Assembly: GCF_022921055.1 (NCBI RefSeq) | Contig: NZ_CP095064.1 | Location: 186,001 to 250,000, forward strand | DNA length: 64,000 bases | Reading direction: 5' to 3' | Origin: Hymenobacter volaticus | GTDB lineage: Bacteria > Bacteroidota > Bacteroidia > Cytophagales > Hymenobacteraceae | Notes under the pieces: model-generated | What the model was told of the DNA's origin: nothing | Database searches by the model: none | The model's input: only the letters and a program-made list of their open reading frames with translations | Shown: piece by piece, positions 38,581-49,128 of the stretch | Numbering within the stretch: position 1 is the first letter of the stretch | Layout of the letters: each line of letters opens with the position of its first letter | Position numbers and translations under genes: made by a program

Positions 38581-39450
38581 ATGGACAACCAACCGAAAAA
38601 TTCGCAAGTCTGGTTTATTACCGGCGCCTCCAAAGGCTTCGGCCTCGAATTGGTGAAACAACTACTCGCGCAAGGCCACCAGGTAGCGGCCACTTCCCGC
38701 CAGGTCCCGGAGCTGCGCCAGGCAGTAGGCACGGCAACCGCGCACTTCCTGCCGCTGGCCGTGGAGCTAAATGCCGAAGCCAGCGTGGGCGCGGCCCTCG
38801 CGGCTACGGTGCAGCAGTTCGGCCGCCTCGACGTGGTGGTCAATAACGCCGGCTACGGCCAACTCGGCAGCTTAGAGGAAGTGAGCGACGCCGAGGCGCG
38901 CGCCAACTTTGAGGTGAACGTGTTCGGCACGCTGAACGTCATCCGGCAGGCCATGCCCTACTTGCGGCAGCAGCAGCGCGGGCACCTTATCAACTTTTCG
39001 TCGATTGCCGGTATTCTGGGCAGCTTCCCCGGCTGGGGGGTGTACTGCGCCACCAAATTTGCGGTGGAAGGCTTATCCGAAGCCCTGGCTGCCGAAGTAG
39101 CCCCGTTCGGCGTGAACGTAACGGTGGTAGCGCCCGGCTACTTCCGCACCAACTTCCTGCAGTCGGGCTCGCTGCAGCTGGCCGCCGACAAACTACCGGA
39201 CTACCAACTCGTGCGGGACAACGAGGCCTACCACGAACAGATACGCCAAGCCCATTCGCAACTCGGAGACCCGGCTAAAGGGGCCGCGGCCCTGATTCGG
39301 CTGGCGGCCGCGCCCAACCCGCCCGTGCACCTGCTGCTCGGCGCAGACGCCTACGGCATGGCCGACGTTAAAATCAAGCACCTGCAGGACGATATGGCGC
39401 ACTGGAAGGACCTCTCGCTCGCAACCGCTGCCGAGCCGAGCCACGCGTAA
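38581..39450 (+). CDS. Short-chain dehydrogenase/reductase (SDR)
   Basis: A 289-residue classical SDR that reduces or oxidises carbonyl/alcohol groups with NAD(P)(H). Cofactor motif: FITGASKGFGLELVKQ (TGxxxGxG, about residues 15-30). NNAGYG follows near residue 87. The active site is FSSIAGILGSFPGWGVYCAT (Ser, Tyr-x-x-x-Lys in YCATK). I chose the start MDNQPKNS (38581); the frame is open to 38515. It follows the AraC gene on the same strand and is the likely regulatory target. Confidence 0.9.
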   Translation: MDNQPKNSQVWFITGASKGFGLELVKQLLAQGHQVAATSRQVPELRQAVGTATAHFLPLAVELNAEASVGAALAATVQQFGRLDVVVNNAGYGQLGSLEEVSDAEARANFEVNVFGTLNVIRQAMPYLRQQQRGHLINFSSIAGILGSFPGWGVYCATKFAVEGLSEALAAEVAPFGVNVTVVAPGYFRTNFLQSGSLQLAADKLPDYQLVRDNEAYHEQIRQAHSQLGDPAKGAAALIRLAAAPNPPVHLLLGADAYGMADVKIKHLQDDMAHWKDLSLATAAEPSHA

Positions 39451-39598
39451 TTGTTCCCAGAAAGCTCCCCTGGACGGGTCCTGGGTGCCGCAGCCACTCT
39501 AGAGGGAGGATAAACCCGGGCCCGGGTCCGGCGCAGAGCACGCGCTGGACCCGGGACTTCTTCTTTCCTTATTCTAGACTGCCAGGCCGTTAATCTAG

Positions 39599-40018
39599 GG
39601 CAACTGCCCCGTAGCAACGTTCTCGGCGGCGGCCAAAGATGCCCTGGCCGAAGAGTTGACCAGCTTGACCCTGGCCCTTGAACGCTTGCCGGACACGCCT
39701 TTCGTGCGCAGCACCGTCTGGATTTACTTTCACGGCTACCCCGCCGCCACGGTATAGCACGGGGGCAAATCCGCGGGCGCCAACGTGATTGGTATGGAAA
39801 TCAACGCCCTGCAAGGCGGGCTCGATGCCGCCTCGAAACAGGTGCTGATTCAAGCGTTTACGGAGGCCATTCGAAGGCAGGCGGGTATCACGCCGGGCGA
39901 CCTCGTGCCCGTATATATCCTTTTCCGGGACGTGCCCGCATCGGACTGGGGCGTTTTTGGGGCGACCATCACCCTGCCTGATTTACAGAATCCACCGGCC
40001 GGGGCGGCGGCTATTTAG
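39599..40018 (+). pseudogene. Tautomerase-family protein remnant with TAG
   Basis: One frame runs from an in-frame stop at 39596 to TAG at 40016 and is interrupted by TAG at 39755-39757. It reads FSAAAKDALAEELTSLTLAL, then WIYFHGYPAATV-stop-HGG, then INALQGGLDAASKQVLIQAF and VYILFRDVPASDWGVFGATI. The second half resembles one unit of the 4-oxalocrotonate tautomerase superfamily. The usual N-terminal Met-Pro is missing, so the gene is truncated at the 5' end as well. It follows the SDR gene on the same strand. Confidence 0.5.
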
Positions 40019-40117
40019 CTGCGCTAGTAGCTGGAGCTAGCGCCAAGGCGGCAATTTCGGTAAGAACGCGGCGGGGCAAGCAGGGTGGGTCTTCACCCGA
40101 AGCCCTAGACGACGCTG

Positions 40118-41001
40118 CTACTTTCGCCCATCACCAAATAGAAAATGCAGGGCCTCATATTCGGCAATAAAGGGCACCGACATATGGCTCTCGTCTTTGT
40201 AATATTTGCCCTGGTACTTCAACCCATTGTGCTTGTTGTTTTCAAAATAGCGCTGCAATTGTAATACACTCCGCATATGCTTGGTGTCCTCGGTTGTATC
40301 CGTTCGTACGCTGTTTAGATCCATACCCTTCTCTGCCGTGTTGGCTATGCCTAAGTAGAGGGAGGTACCGTGAAAACGCCTGGTTTCCAGCGCCCGTTTT
40401 GTTTCTGTTAACAGGGTTTGCTTGTCCCACCACATACTGGGATCAATGCAGATATAGGAGTTAAATAGATGGGTATGGTGCACGAAGATTTGCATCACGG
40501 TCAGCCCTCCTAATGAGTGGCCAATCAGCAGTTTGTCGGGTTGGGTTGGATAGTGCCGGTCAATGTAGGGCATCAATTCCTTTTCAATAAACGAAATGAA
40601 GGGTTCGCCTCCCCGCTCGTTTTGCTGGTACCAGGCGCCCAAAAAGGTGGGTCTGTGGTGACATGCGTGGGGGTTAAATCTTTTCTTCGGTCCGGATGAA
40701 GCAGGCCGACCACAATCATTTCCGGACAAACCGTATTGTAATTGGTGCTCAGGTATTGCAGCATACTGGTCGTCGAAGCAAACTGAGCATCGGCATCCAA
40801 CAGATACACCACCGGGTATCGTTTTTTGGCCGCCTCCTTGCCAGAAGCAGCAGTGGGCACATGCACATAAAATTTTCTCTTTTCCCTCAAGAGAGTGGAC
40901 TGGATACTGTCTGTTTGGCCAAGGACTAGTTGATTGCCGGGCTGCGCCGCACCGGGCAAGAAGATAAAAACAGCGGAAAGGAAAAGAAGAAACTGTTTCA
41001 T
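40118..41001 (-). pseudogene. Secreted esterase (alpha/beta hydrolase), one frameshift
   Basis: Two frames form one gene of about 294 residues when one T is restored in the run at 40641-40645 (A5 on the plus strand). The signal peptide is MKQFLLFLSAVFIFLPGAAQ. Then come YPVVYLLDADAQF, IVVGLLHPDRRKDLTPTH and, after the break, LLIGHSLGGLTVMQIFVHH with the nucleophile Ser, and a late His in YKDESHMSVP. This is the esterase family related to enterochelin esterase/esterase D. It acts outside the cytoplasm. Intact except for the homopolymer break. Confidence 0.75.
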
Positions 41002-41566
41002 GGGTTTAGCTGCTTATCAAGGGTGGACAACCTACCAATTACCGCTACTGCTTGCCGCGGCGCGCTCTCCCTGGTACGCAAGATAGGAGCGTAAAGCAGG
41101 CCAATGGCAGCCTGCTTTACGCTCCTCGGCGCCTTCGCTCCTACTGCGTGAAGCAAACCCAGAATTTCTTTTTACTATCCTGCGTGCTAGGCTCGAGCCG
41201 GTTGCTAGTCCAAAGCGCAGGGAGCTTCCTGTCCCCCTCTCTCCGTGCAGACCGCCTTGCTCAATGCCAAGCCGTTGCACGTCTTCGGTTTTTCGGCTCC
41301 TAAGGCACCTTACAAAAGGTCCTCTGTGAGGTAGCTGATATCTTGGTTCCCCGAAGCAGTGATGCCTCTCCCAAGGTAAAGGCTGATGATCTCCCGAACA
41401 GGTGCGTTTTGGAACCACTGACCAGCTCAGGGTAGGTGGCCCGTCGCCATGCTCGAGGGAATAGTGGTTGGCTGGTTTTTCGCGCCGAACGAAGTTCGCG
41501 CTCCGGGTTCGCCGCGAGCACCGAGACTTCTTGCCTCCTAATTACCCCTGCCGCCGAGTTGCGATC
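41002..41566. other. Intergenic stretch with one hairpin
   Basis: About 560 bp between the esterase start and the lipoprotein 3' end. The hairpin at 41085-41126 is listed separately. Overlapping short frames on both strands are not supported. Confidence 0.4.
41085..41126. repeat. Perfect 17-bp inverted repeat
   Basis: AGGAGCGTAAAGCAGGC (41085-41101) pairs with 41110-41126 around an 8-nt loop. It may terminate a transcript or bind a regulator upstream of the esterase. Confidence 0.5.
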
Positions 41567-42435
41567 CTATCGAAACTTAACAACGGTTGTGTCATTATAG
41601 CCCACCCTTCGCTCGAGGCTCGTGTACGAGTCATCTTTGAACTCATCGTAATACTTGCCGGGCACCCGGTAGCGGTTAGTGGTAAGTTGGGTGAAGCGAT
41701 AGGTCCGATTCGGGAGGAGTTGGACGGGTCGCCGAAAGCGGATGGTTTGAGTGGCTCGGCTCGAATCCGAAAAGATAGATCCCCCAAACCAGCCGCCCTT
41801 GTCCAGGGCCTGATACCCAAAGCTGATGTCGGTTTTACCGTGCTTGCTGGTGTTGACATCGAGCCAGACCGTTTTGGGAGGGGTAACGGCAAAGTCGATC
41901 TGCGTGGTCGTGCCCCGCGCCGCCTCCGGATGAATGTCCGATCCCCGCTCGATGTCATAGAGGGGAGTGGGTTCGACAGGACCACTTCGTAAGCGGCAGA
42001 GGAGGGCGCGTCAAACGACAGCCGGTAGTGCCCGGCCGCATCGGTCTGGGTCGCCGTTAAGGAATCAATAAAAGGGCCGCTCCACGTACTCAGAACGCGG
42101 TAGACGGCAATCGAGACGGCCGGGACGGGTTGCCCGAGATACGGATTGCGCACCGTGCCTTCGACCACTGTCAGGGAGTCATCCTCGAACTCACAGCCGG
42201 AAACCAGCACCGAGCAAACGCCGACGAGTAGGTGAACGAGGAACGGGCTCTTCCGCTTAGGGAGTAGATGACTCTGGGCGGCGATACAGCGGCGAATCAA
42301 GTGAACGGGGGAAGCATACGCGATAGAGAAGGGATAGCAAAAGGAAGCACTGACAAGGCCCGGGAAGTCGGCCGTCGGAACGAGCAGCCTAAGAGCAACC
42401 GAAGGTACTGGTGCCTGCAACAGTACCGCTGCCAA
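41567..42435 (-). pseudogene. Lipoprotein with carboxypeptidase-regulatory-like domain, frameshift
   Basis: A lipobox (VCSVLVSGC) is followed by a beta-sandwich domain: VVEGTVRNPYLGQPVPAVSI and TDAAGHYRLSF are typical of CarboxypepD_reg-like modules in Bacteroidota. The frame breaks near 41965 (CTCCCCTC). With one C added it continues YDIERGSDIHPEAARGTTTQ and DVNTSKHGKTDISFGYQ to a TAG at 41567. No good ATG precedes the lipoprotein signal; the open frame extends to 42435 without signal features, so the true start is uncertain. Expected location: periplasm or outer membrane. Confidence 0.55.
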
Positions 42436-42745
42436 ATAGAACTGCTAACAGACTTGCCAAGAGCTGCTTTCGAAGCAGGATAACACTCACTACAAGCGCC
42501 TTACGCTTAGGAATTCCAACTTTGTATCGGCTTTGCTGAATCTGCTGAAAGCGGCCCTACAGCCTCCCGGTCACTACGTGGGAGCAATAAGCTCGTCGTT
42601 GCGTTTTTCAACTGACTGTTCGACAGCTGTCCAGCCCGCACTTATCCGGTCAGTTGGTAACGAGTGACCCGCCCTGAAGGAAGCACTATACCGGTAGGCA
42701 GCCCTTTCTCGTTGTCAGGGCGCTTACGCTATCTATTATCGTTCT

Positions 42746-43579
42746 ATGTCGCTTACCGAGGGGGCTACGATCTTCTTTTGGGGCCTGTTGTGGGCGGGTT
42801 TCTGCATTGGTCTGTGCCTAGGCCCCTGGCGCGCGGCGCCTCGCCTGCTGGGCTGGGCGGCGGTAGCGTGTGTCGTGCACCTGTATACCTTGTGGCTGGT
42901 GCCTCCCTGGACGGTGTGGGTGTACTGGCTCGGCTTGGTGCCCGTCACGTGGCTGCGCGAGATGGCCTGGCCCGTGCCCTTGAACGGGCTAGGGAAGGGA
43001 GCCGGGGTGCTCTGCTCGTTGGGGTGGGTGTACCTGTGGCGGCGAATTACGCCCGCGGCAACCGGCCTGGTTCGGCCAGCTCCCGGGTCGGTACGGGCCA
43101 TCGCCCCAGCTGTGCTGGTCGTGGCCGCCGGCGTACTAGTCGAAGCCTACGCCTCGCGCTTCGCCTTTCTGCCCTTAACCGCCATCCAGCACCTCTACTA
43201 CCTGACCTTACCCGGTTTGGATGAAGAGTTGTTTTACCGCGGCGCGTTGCTAGGGCTGCTCGCCCCGGCTTGCCCCGCACATTGCCTCTACTCGGCACGC
43301 GCACGAGTTGGGGCGGGGTGGTGGGGTGCTGCTCTTCACTCTAGGCCACGGTCTAGGCTACCCGAACGTCTCTTTGAGCTGGGCTGCGGGGCGGACTTCT
43401 GGCGCTACGTGCGGGCCTGGTGGTCGCCCACTCATTTCCCGCTGCCCACGGTGCTGTTCCAGTTGGGGATGGGCACCTTTTTCTTGTGGGTACGCGAGCG
43501 CACGGGCTCGGCCTGGGTCGCCGCGTTCGTCCACTGCCTGGTGAACGGCTGTCTTTCCCTCGGCCATGCTGCCGGGTAA
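42746..43579 (+). pseudogene. CPBP-family intramembrane metalloprotease, local frameshifts
   Basis: About 278 residues with six or more membrane helices. CPBP (Abi/CAAX-processing-like) motifs are present: LDEELFYRGALLG (EExxxR), LFTLGHGLGYPN (FxxxH) in a shifted frame, and WVAAFVHCLVNG (HxxxN). The reading frame leaves at about 43262 and returns at about 43400. Three single-base additions (near 43262, 43320 and 43395) make one continuous protein. Such proteases cut prenylated or bacteriocin-type substrates in the membrane. Upstream TATCGTTC resembles a weak -7 element next to the ATG. Confidence 0.6.
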
Positions 43580-44026
43580 GCGAGTCGACCGCTTTAAGGG
43601 GCCTTTGTAAAATGCCAAATGGGCAGGAAGCTCTCTGAACGCGAGGGGTCCAGGTAAACCAACAGAGCGTTGCCGCTCTGCTCGACAAGTGGTTTAAAAA
43701 GCGTTTAAGGTCAGGCCGGCCTTAATCTTGTTATACGCACCGGTACCGGTCGCCAACAGCGTGACCTTCGAAATAGGCCACCTTGCCCGGCAAGTAGGGG
43801 ACGATGGTCGGGTTACTCTCTCCCACAATGGCTTCTCGCGCTTCGTCAAGGTGCCTGGTCGTCTCTCATGCAACGGTTCGTAAGCGGAAAGCGCATAACA
43901 GGTCGTTGGAGCATATTGGGCCAAAGCAGAAAAATGTAGAGTACGGTCGCCTTATAGGACGTCCTGGCCTTTGCTGGTATACAGTTTTGCTGGTTCCTCT
44001 TTGTTAAGTGATTGATAATTGCACTT
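43580..44026. other. Intergenic stretch with possible gene remnant
   Basis: About 450 bp. The minus strand holds a short protein-like remnant over two frames (PTIVPYLPGKVAYFEGHAV, then AYNKIKAGLTLNAF to a stop at 43694). I cannot name the family. Nothing else seen. Confidence 0.3.
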
Positions 44027-44778
44027 TTAAAAATGGCGCGTTATTTTCTGTAGTTCGGTTTGAATTTCCTTTTGCTTGTTTTCGCCCGCCAGTAAAAAGG
44101 AGTTTTTAGTGGTGTTCATTTTGTCTTTCGTAAGAGCGATTTCCTGGGATACCTGGTTGATTTCGGCTTTTAGGGTGATTAAGCGTTGGGTAAGGGTTTG
44201 CAGTTCCTGCGCTTTGTTTTGGAGCAATTCCTCCTTGGGCCGCACTTCCTTCTGGTACTGCTGCGCGTGGGCGCTTTGAAAGGCATTTAAATCCCGCCCA
44301 ATCAGGTTCAAGTATTCCTGGCCGGTGGAGACAAGCTTTTCTTTGGTGAGGCCGGTGCTTTTTAACGCGTTGTAAGCGGTCTGGTACTTGAGGGCTTCGT
44401 CCTGAATGTCGTCTATGTCGATTTTGCTGTCCACAAACTCTTTGAAATCAGTTCCCTGGAACAAGGGGTTGCGGGCATTCGCTTCATCAATCAACCGTTC
44501 AAAGTACTGCTGGTGTTCGGGCAAAGGTTCCGTGATGGTGCCTCCGACCGAATAGGTGGGAACATGGTCTGGAATAGTGATGGGGGTGGCGGGGCCATTA
44601 ATTAACGGATGCTGGGCATTCTCGGGACAGCAGGTAGTGGCGGGGGCAGGAAGGAAGGCGTAGCCGGCTGCGGCGTCGCAACCGGCGCAGTTGCCGGTGG
44701 ATTCGGTTTTGCCGGTCCTGGCTTGGCATCGTCTTCAAACTCCACAAACGGCGTCAACAACTGCTTTAAGAAACTCAT
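44027..44778 (-). pseudogene. Coiled-coil protein of the TerY-P operon, one frameshift
   Basis: Last gene of the five-gene operon. From ATG at 44778 it reads MSFLKQLLTPFVEFEDDAKP and a Pro-rich linker. After one missing base near 44628 it continues ITIPDHVPTYSVGGTITEPL. A long helical part follows, with a predicted coiled coil over the last 90 residues (KEELLQNKAQELQTLTQRLI). Restored length is 250 residues. It has no enzymatic motif and no membrane helix, so it is probably a partner or scaffold for the actin-like protein, whose stop lies 11 bp upstream. Confidence 0.6.
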
Positions 44779-44789
44779 GGCAAGAGAGC

Positions 44790-45822
44790 TTATTGGTTGA
44801 GGCTTAGCAGGAACCCGATGGTAAAGTTGGCATCCCAGTCAAACACAAAGGTGTCGGTACCGGTCGCCTCGGCCAAGCCTTTGTAGATGTTCAAGCCCGA
44901 GGCCATTTTCTTGTCCGCGGCCTGGTACGCCCCGGGCGCCTTCAGTACGGTATATCGTTCTTCTCCTTGACGGTGCTGCTTGGCCAGGGTGAAGGGCACC
45001 CCACCCAGAATGAAGCCTACATTCCGCTTGTTCTGCGGCACTTTAGCGGCCAACGTTTTCACTTGGTTGTATACTTGCTCATCGGCGGTTCCTTTTTCGT
45101 AGTACTTGGCGCCGGGCAACTCGATGGATTGCAGGCGGCCATTCTCCTGCCAGGAGATTTTGGTATTACCGGAGCCAATGTCTACCAGGAAAGAATTATC
45201 GGCGAAGGTGGGGGGAACGGTGGCACTGAAGCCGAATTTGCCTTCCTGCTCGGCGGTTACATTGTTCACCACGTACCCCATCTTTTTCAGCTCATTGCTG
45301 ATGACGGCGGTTTTGGGGGCTTTCTGAGCGCCCGAGGAAATCACGAAGTGCATATTTCTGTTCGCCACGCCTTTGTCGAACATGGCCGCCAGGTATTTCT
45401 TGAGCCCGGCTCTGATATCATCGGTAGTAGCTAGGCCTTCGTAAGCCAGGGATTCGCCAAAATCTTTAGAGACAATCTCCCAGCGTTTCTGACGGTCCAT
45501 GTTGATGACGAAGGAATTAAAGCCCGTGGCTCCTACTTCCACTACCCCCGTAGCGTGCCATTCTCCGGTTTTTCGGGCGTGTAGCTGAATGCCCGGGTTT
45601 CCTCGGTAGTGCCGGCCGCAGAGGTAGTAGTGGAGGGAGTTGAAGCAGCCGGTACCTCCGTGGTATTGTCCGTGGTTCGGTTGTTACCGGGCAGGCTGGG
45701 CGAGGTGGTAGAGGAGGTAGCGGTGTCGGCATTGCCCCGGTCAAACGAGGCTTGAGGGCGAAATAGCCCAGCACCCCAATGATCAACAGAACGACAATAA
45801 TCCCTAGTGGCTTGATTTTCAT
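44790..45822 (-). pseudogene. Membrane-anchored actin-like ATPase-fold protein, two frameshifts
   Basis: Restored length is 344 residues. An N-terminal membrane anchor (MKIKPLGIIVVLLIIGVLGY) is followed by a Ser/Thr-rich linker (about residues 25-80). Then comes a domain of the actin/Hsp70/Ppx fold: VVEVGATGFNSFVINMD resembles the phosphate-1 loop and FLVDIGSGNTKISW the phosphate-2 loop. Breaks lie near 45765 (CCC) and 45548 (GGGGG); each needs one added base. The Asp of phosphate 1 is Glu here. The domain faces outside if the anchor is a type-II helix, which would be unusual for an ATP-binding fold. It is flanked by the kinase and coiled-coil genes of the same operon. Confidence 0.65.
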
Positions 45823-45904
45823 CTTGGTAAATGTTAGTGCGTTGTAAGGTTATTTTCCCTCTCAACTTCTCGGTTCTTTCTTGTTGCTGGCGACCGTAGC
45901 GGCG

Positions 45905-47456
45905 CTACTTATTGGCCATGGTAATCACCACCACCCGGCCGCCTTCTTCCTTGGACAGCAAGAGTTTCTTGCCGTCGGTGAGGTCTACCATGGTATTCAC
46001 GGGTATCTCTTTGTCTTCGGTGAGGTCTTTCAACGAGGTGAGCTTCTGGTTTACCAATACCCACTTATTATGGTGGAAGGTAAAATACCCCACCGGGGTC
46101 TTTTGCTCGTCCGTCAGTTTTTCATTTCTTACCACGTGCCGGTTGACGTGCCACTGGAACAGGTACTGGTTGTGGTAGACCATGAGGCGGTGATTCTCGG
46201 GGCGCCAGACGGTGGGCTTGAACTCAAAGTACAGGTCCAGCACGGGCAGCGTGCCGTGTACCGGCGTGCCGCAAAACGGACACTTGGGCGAGGTGGTATT
46301 ATCAAACACAAACCACTTCTGCTGGCATTTCGGATTGCTGCAGGGCTGCATTAGATCGGTGGTCTTGAGTAGGGCCTGTTCCCATTGGTCGGCATTAGGC
46401 CGCTGGTTGGGGTCGTGCAGGCCGGTTACAAAAGCTTGATCGAATAACGCCTTCAGGTAGGGGCCGGTAATGGTGTAGGGTAACTTCGTTACATCCGCCC
46501 AAGGCAGCGTCCACTTCGACACCTGATCCATTTTAGGCCGGTTAGAGTGGTCGGTCGGGTGCTCAATGAACAAGGCCTTCTCCCCATCGACAGCAGATCG
46601 TCTTGTTCCGTATCCAGGGAGTTGACCTTGCCTCCTTTCAGCGGGTGCCGGTAGAGCAGGTACAAGTAAATCATGACCGGCAGGGCATGCAGGTCGGTGG
46701 TGCGGTTGGCGTGCTTGCGGGTAGGGTCGCGCAGTTCCAGGTGTTTGGTGGCCAGTACCTCCGGCGCAATAAAATCGGCGGTGCCAATAACATCGGGGGG
46801 TATAAACCCGGTACGACCAGCCCGTCGATGTCAATGATGGTGGCGGATTTACTGACCGGATCAATTAAGACGTTTTTATAGGATAAATCGGAATGGGCGA
46901 GACCGGCGGCGTGCAGGCGTTTCACTCCCCGGGCAATTTTCACACAGATCTGGAAATAGCTAAGCCAGTTGCCTAACTCACTGTCATCCAAACGCAAGGC
47001 GAACTGAGGATTCCGGAACTTGGCCGAGGCAAACCACAAGCCTTGTTTCTCTTTTCCTTTGATGCCTTCGCTGGTAGCGTAGCCTTGCTTGAAAAAGAAG
47101 TTCTTGTTATAGGTCGGCACCACCAAGCCCACTTTCCCGTCGGCGGTTTCCACCATGTCGGTCGGCCAGCAGTACAGCTCTTTGTAGTATTCGCCGCCTT
47201 CCCGATTGAAGAAGCTATCGTAATACTGCGTCACCAGTTTCTTCAGCCGTTCCCGGGAATTGTAATCCTGCTTGTCGCGGTAAAAAGCAATTACGTAGGA
47301 TTTATCGGGCCCGAAATAAACGTCTTTCATGCCGCCGCGCATGGGCTCGCCATTATCCACGTACGGGTAGGTTTTACCGGGCGTGATGATGGACGGCACC
47401 GACTTCGCGGGTTGACCGAGGTTACTGGAAAAGGTGGGGCTACTGCTTTGGCTCAC
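45905..47456 (-). pseudogene. TerY-P-type protein kinase with zinc ribbon, two frameshifts
   Basis: Restored length is 517 residues. Kinase lobe: MRGGMKDVYFGPDKSYVIAF (Gly-rich loop region), catalytic loop AHSDLSYKNVLID (HxDxxxxN) and metal-binding IIDIDGL in place of DFG. After the breaks at C6 near 46796 and G4 near 46588 follow ADFIAPEVLATKHLELRD (APE motif) and DPNQRPNADQWEQAL. A zinc ribbon has two CxxC-type pairs (PCSNPKCQQ and CPFCGTPV), then a C-terminal beta-rich domain. Known TerY-P triads combine such a kinase with a PP2C phosphatase and a vWA protein; both lie directly upstream here. Presumed Ser/Thr kinase, cytoplasmic. Confidence 0.75.
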
Positions 47457-47524
47457 AGGTTCAATTCTATAAATTGTAAGTAACCTAGTCGAGATTCGGT
47501 TGCCAGTTACTTGGTAGGCAAGAG

Positions 47525-48930
47525 CTAGAAAACGATGGCCAGCGTTCGGTCGTCGTGATTGCCGGAACTCCAGAAATCCATCCAGCGGGAGAGTTGCGCT
47601 TCAATGTCGGGGTTGGTGGTGCTCAGTTCCACCGTGGCCTTATCCTCATTCTGCCCCTGTAAATCAGCCAGAAACTCCTGCCACTTGGCAATGTTAGGCA
47701 GGTTCGCCTCTACCACGAACTTAGGATCATAGATGCCATCGGACATCATGATCAGGTACGAGAAGTCGTCGATCAGCTTAAACCCGAAACGGGTAGCGAA
47801 CTTTTCATTCTGGAAAATCTCGGGCATGGTGATAAATCGGGTACCGCCCCGAATTCGCCCACGTCAATCCAGTTCATAAGCGTCACTTCGGTTACGTCTT
47901 TGCTGAGCACGGCAATGGGGCAATCACCGACGCCAAAGGAAAGCAAGGCGTACCCCACGTCGTACTTCTTGAACAAAGTGAAGATGAGCGTACTGCTCAA
48001 ATCTTTCAGCGTGACCTCCTGCGCCTTGGCGAAGCTTTCCAGTTGTTTATGCACCTGAAAAGCCGCTTTGCCCAAGTTATTGTAGACGAAACGGTTCAGG
48101 TTTTTCTGGGTGTCGTCCCCGGTTTGGCTGGCGTGCTGTTGGAGTAAGTCGTCAAACTCAATCATGCTTTCTACCGAGGCGGGGTCCAGAAAATAGTTGA
48201 CCACGCCGGCACAGACCAGCGCCGATCCTTTTCGGGATAGTTTCGCACTCCCGGCCCCATCCGACACCACCACGACATTCCAGCCATTGGGCAGCTCCTT
48301 ATAGGCAAAGTCATCTTCCCGGAACGAGCCCACATTGGCGTGGGAGCGTCCGCGTTTAGAAGAAACCAGCAGGTGCCGGTCCCCTAGTGGCGAGAACAAA
48401 GTGACCTCGTCTTCCTTCCAGTAAGGATCGTTCTTGTCGCTCGCCAGGTTTTTCCAGAGGCCTTTGGGGTCTGGGTTGATGATGAGCGGAATGTCTTTTT
48501 GGTGAAATGGCGCTTCCTCCGGTTGTCCTTCCACTTTGAAGTGAATTGAAAACTTGAGGTCGCCGCTTTGGGTGGGAACCCCGGTAAGCTGGTTGTTTTC
48601 GGCGCTGTAGGTCAGCCCGAGGGCTTCCAGACCTTCTATTCGAAAGGCGATAAGGTCGTTCCAACCGTATTGCTCGAAGTCAAAGGGAGCCGCGTAAGGC
48701 TTGCCCACGGTAGCGTTGGGAATACGAATGGGCTGTTGCACGATCTCAGCTATTCTGTCCTCGGTTTTCCAATTCGCCATGAGCTGTTCCTGGTTTTTGC
48801 TGAGTTGGTGGAGAATGGCAAGGTTCTGTTCTTCCTCTAAAAAGCGGTCGAACAGCTGCATCCGGTGCTCGGGAATGGTAATGCCGTTGCGGTTGAAAAG
48901 ATCAGTCACCAGTTGTTTTGCATCGGCCAT
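47525..48930 (-). pseudogene. PP2C-type phosphatase of the TerY-P operon, one frameshift
   Basis: Restored length is 468 residues with one G added in the run at 47847-47850. The N-terminal helical part (1-75) is followed by a putative Ig-like He_PIG module (VGKPYAAPFDFEQYG, LTYSAENNQLTGVPTQSGDL). Then comes the PP2C domain: GRSHANVGSFREDDFAY, VVVVSDGAGSAKLSRKGS with a metal-binding Asp, LLSFGVGDCPIAVL, MMSDGIYDPKFVVEAN and a final GNHDDRTLAIVF with the last metal Asp residues. It should remove phosphates placed by the neighbouring kinase. Start MADAKQLVTD (48930); an upstream Met at 48987 is possible. Confidence 0.8.
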
Positions 48931-49128
48931 TCCTGCTGTGGGGCTTACGGTTTTACACTCTTTTTCGGTGGGCTCCCTCTTAGCCAACCCGGTTGCCGTT
49001 CAGGCTACCCGGTAGGCTTTGGCTACCTGCTTGGCGTTGGTCGCTGAGCCTACTACTGCAGAAAACAAGGAAGAGGCTAAAGGAAGATATCTTCCCGCCT
49101 CTTCCTTGCCTGGTGCGGTGCTACTCGC

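Noticed and set aside
41032..41521. Overlapping frames of 73-128 codons on both strands
   Set aside because: Arg/Ser-rich, composition-driven shadows without domains.
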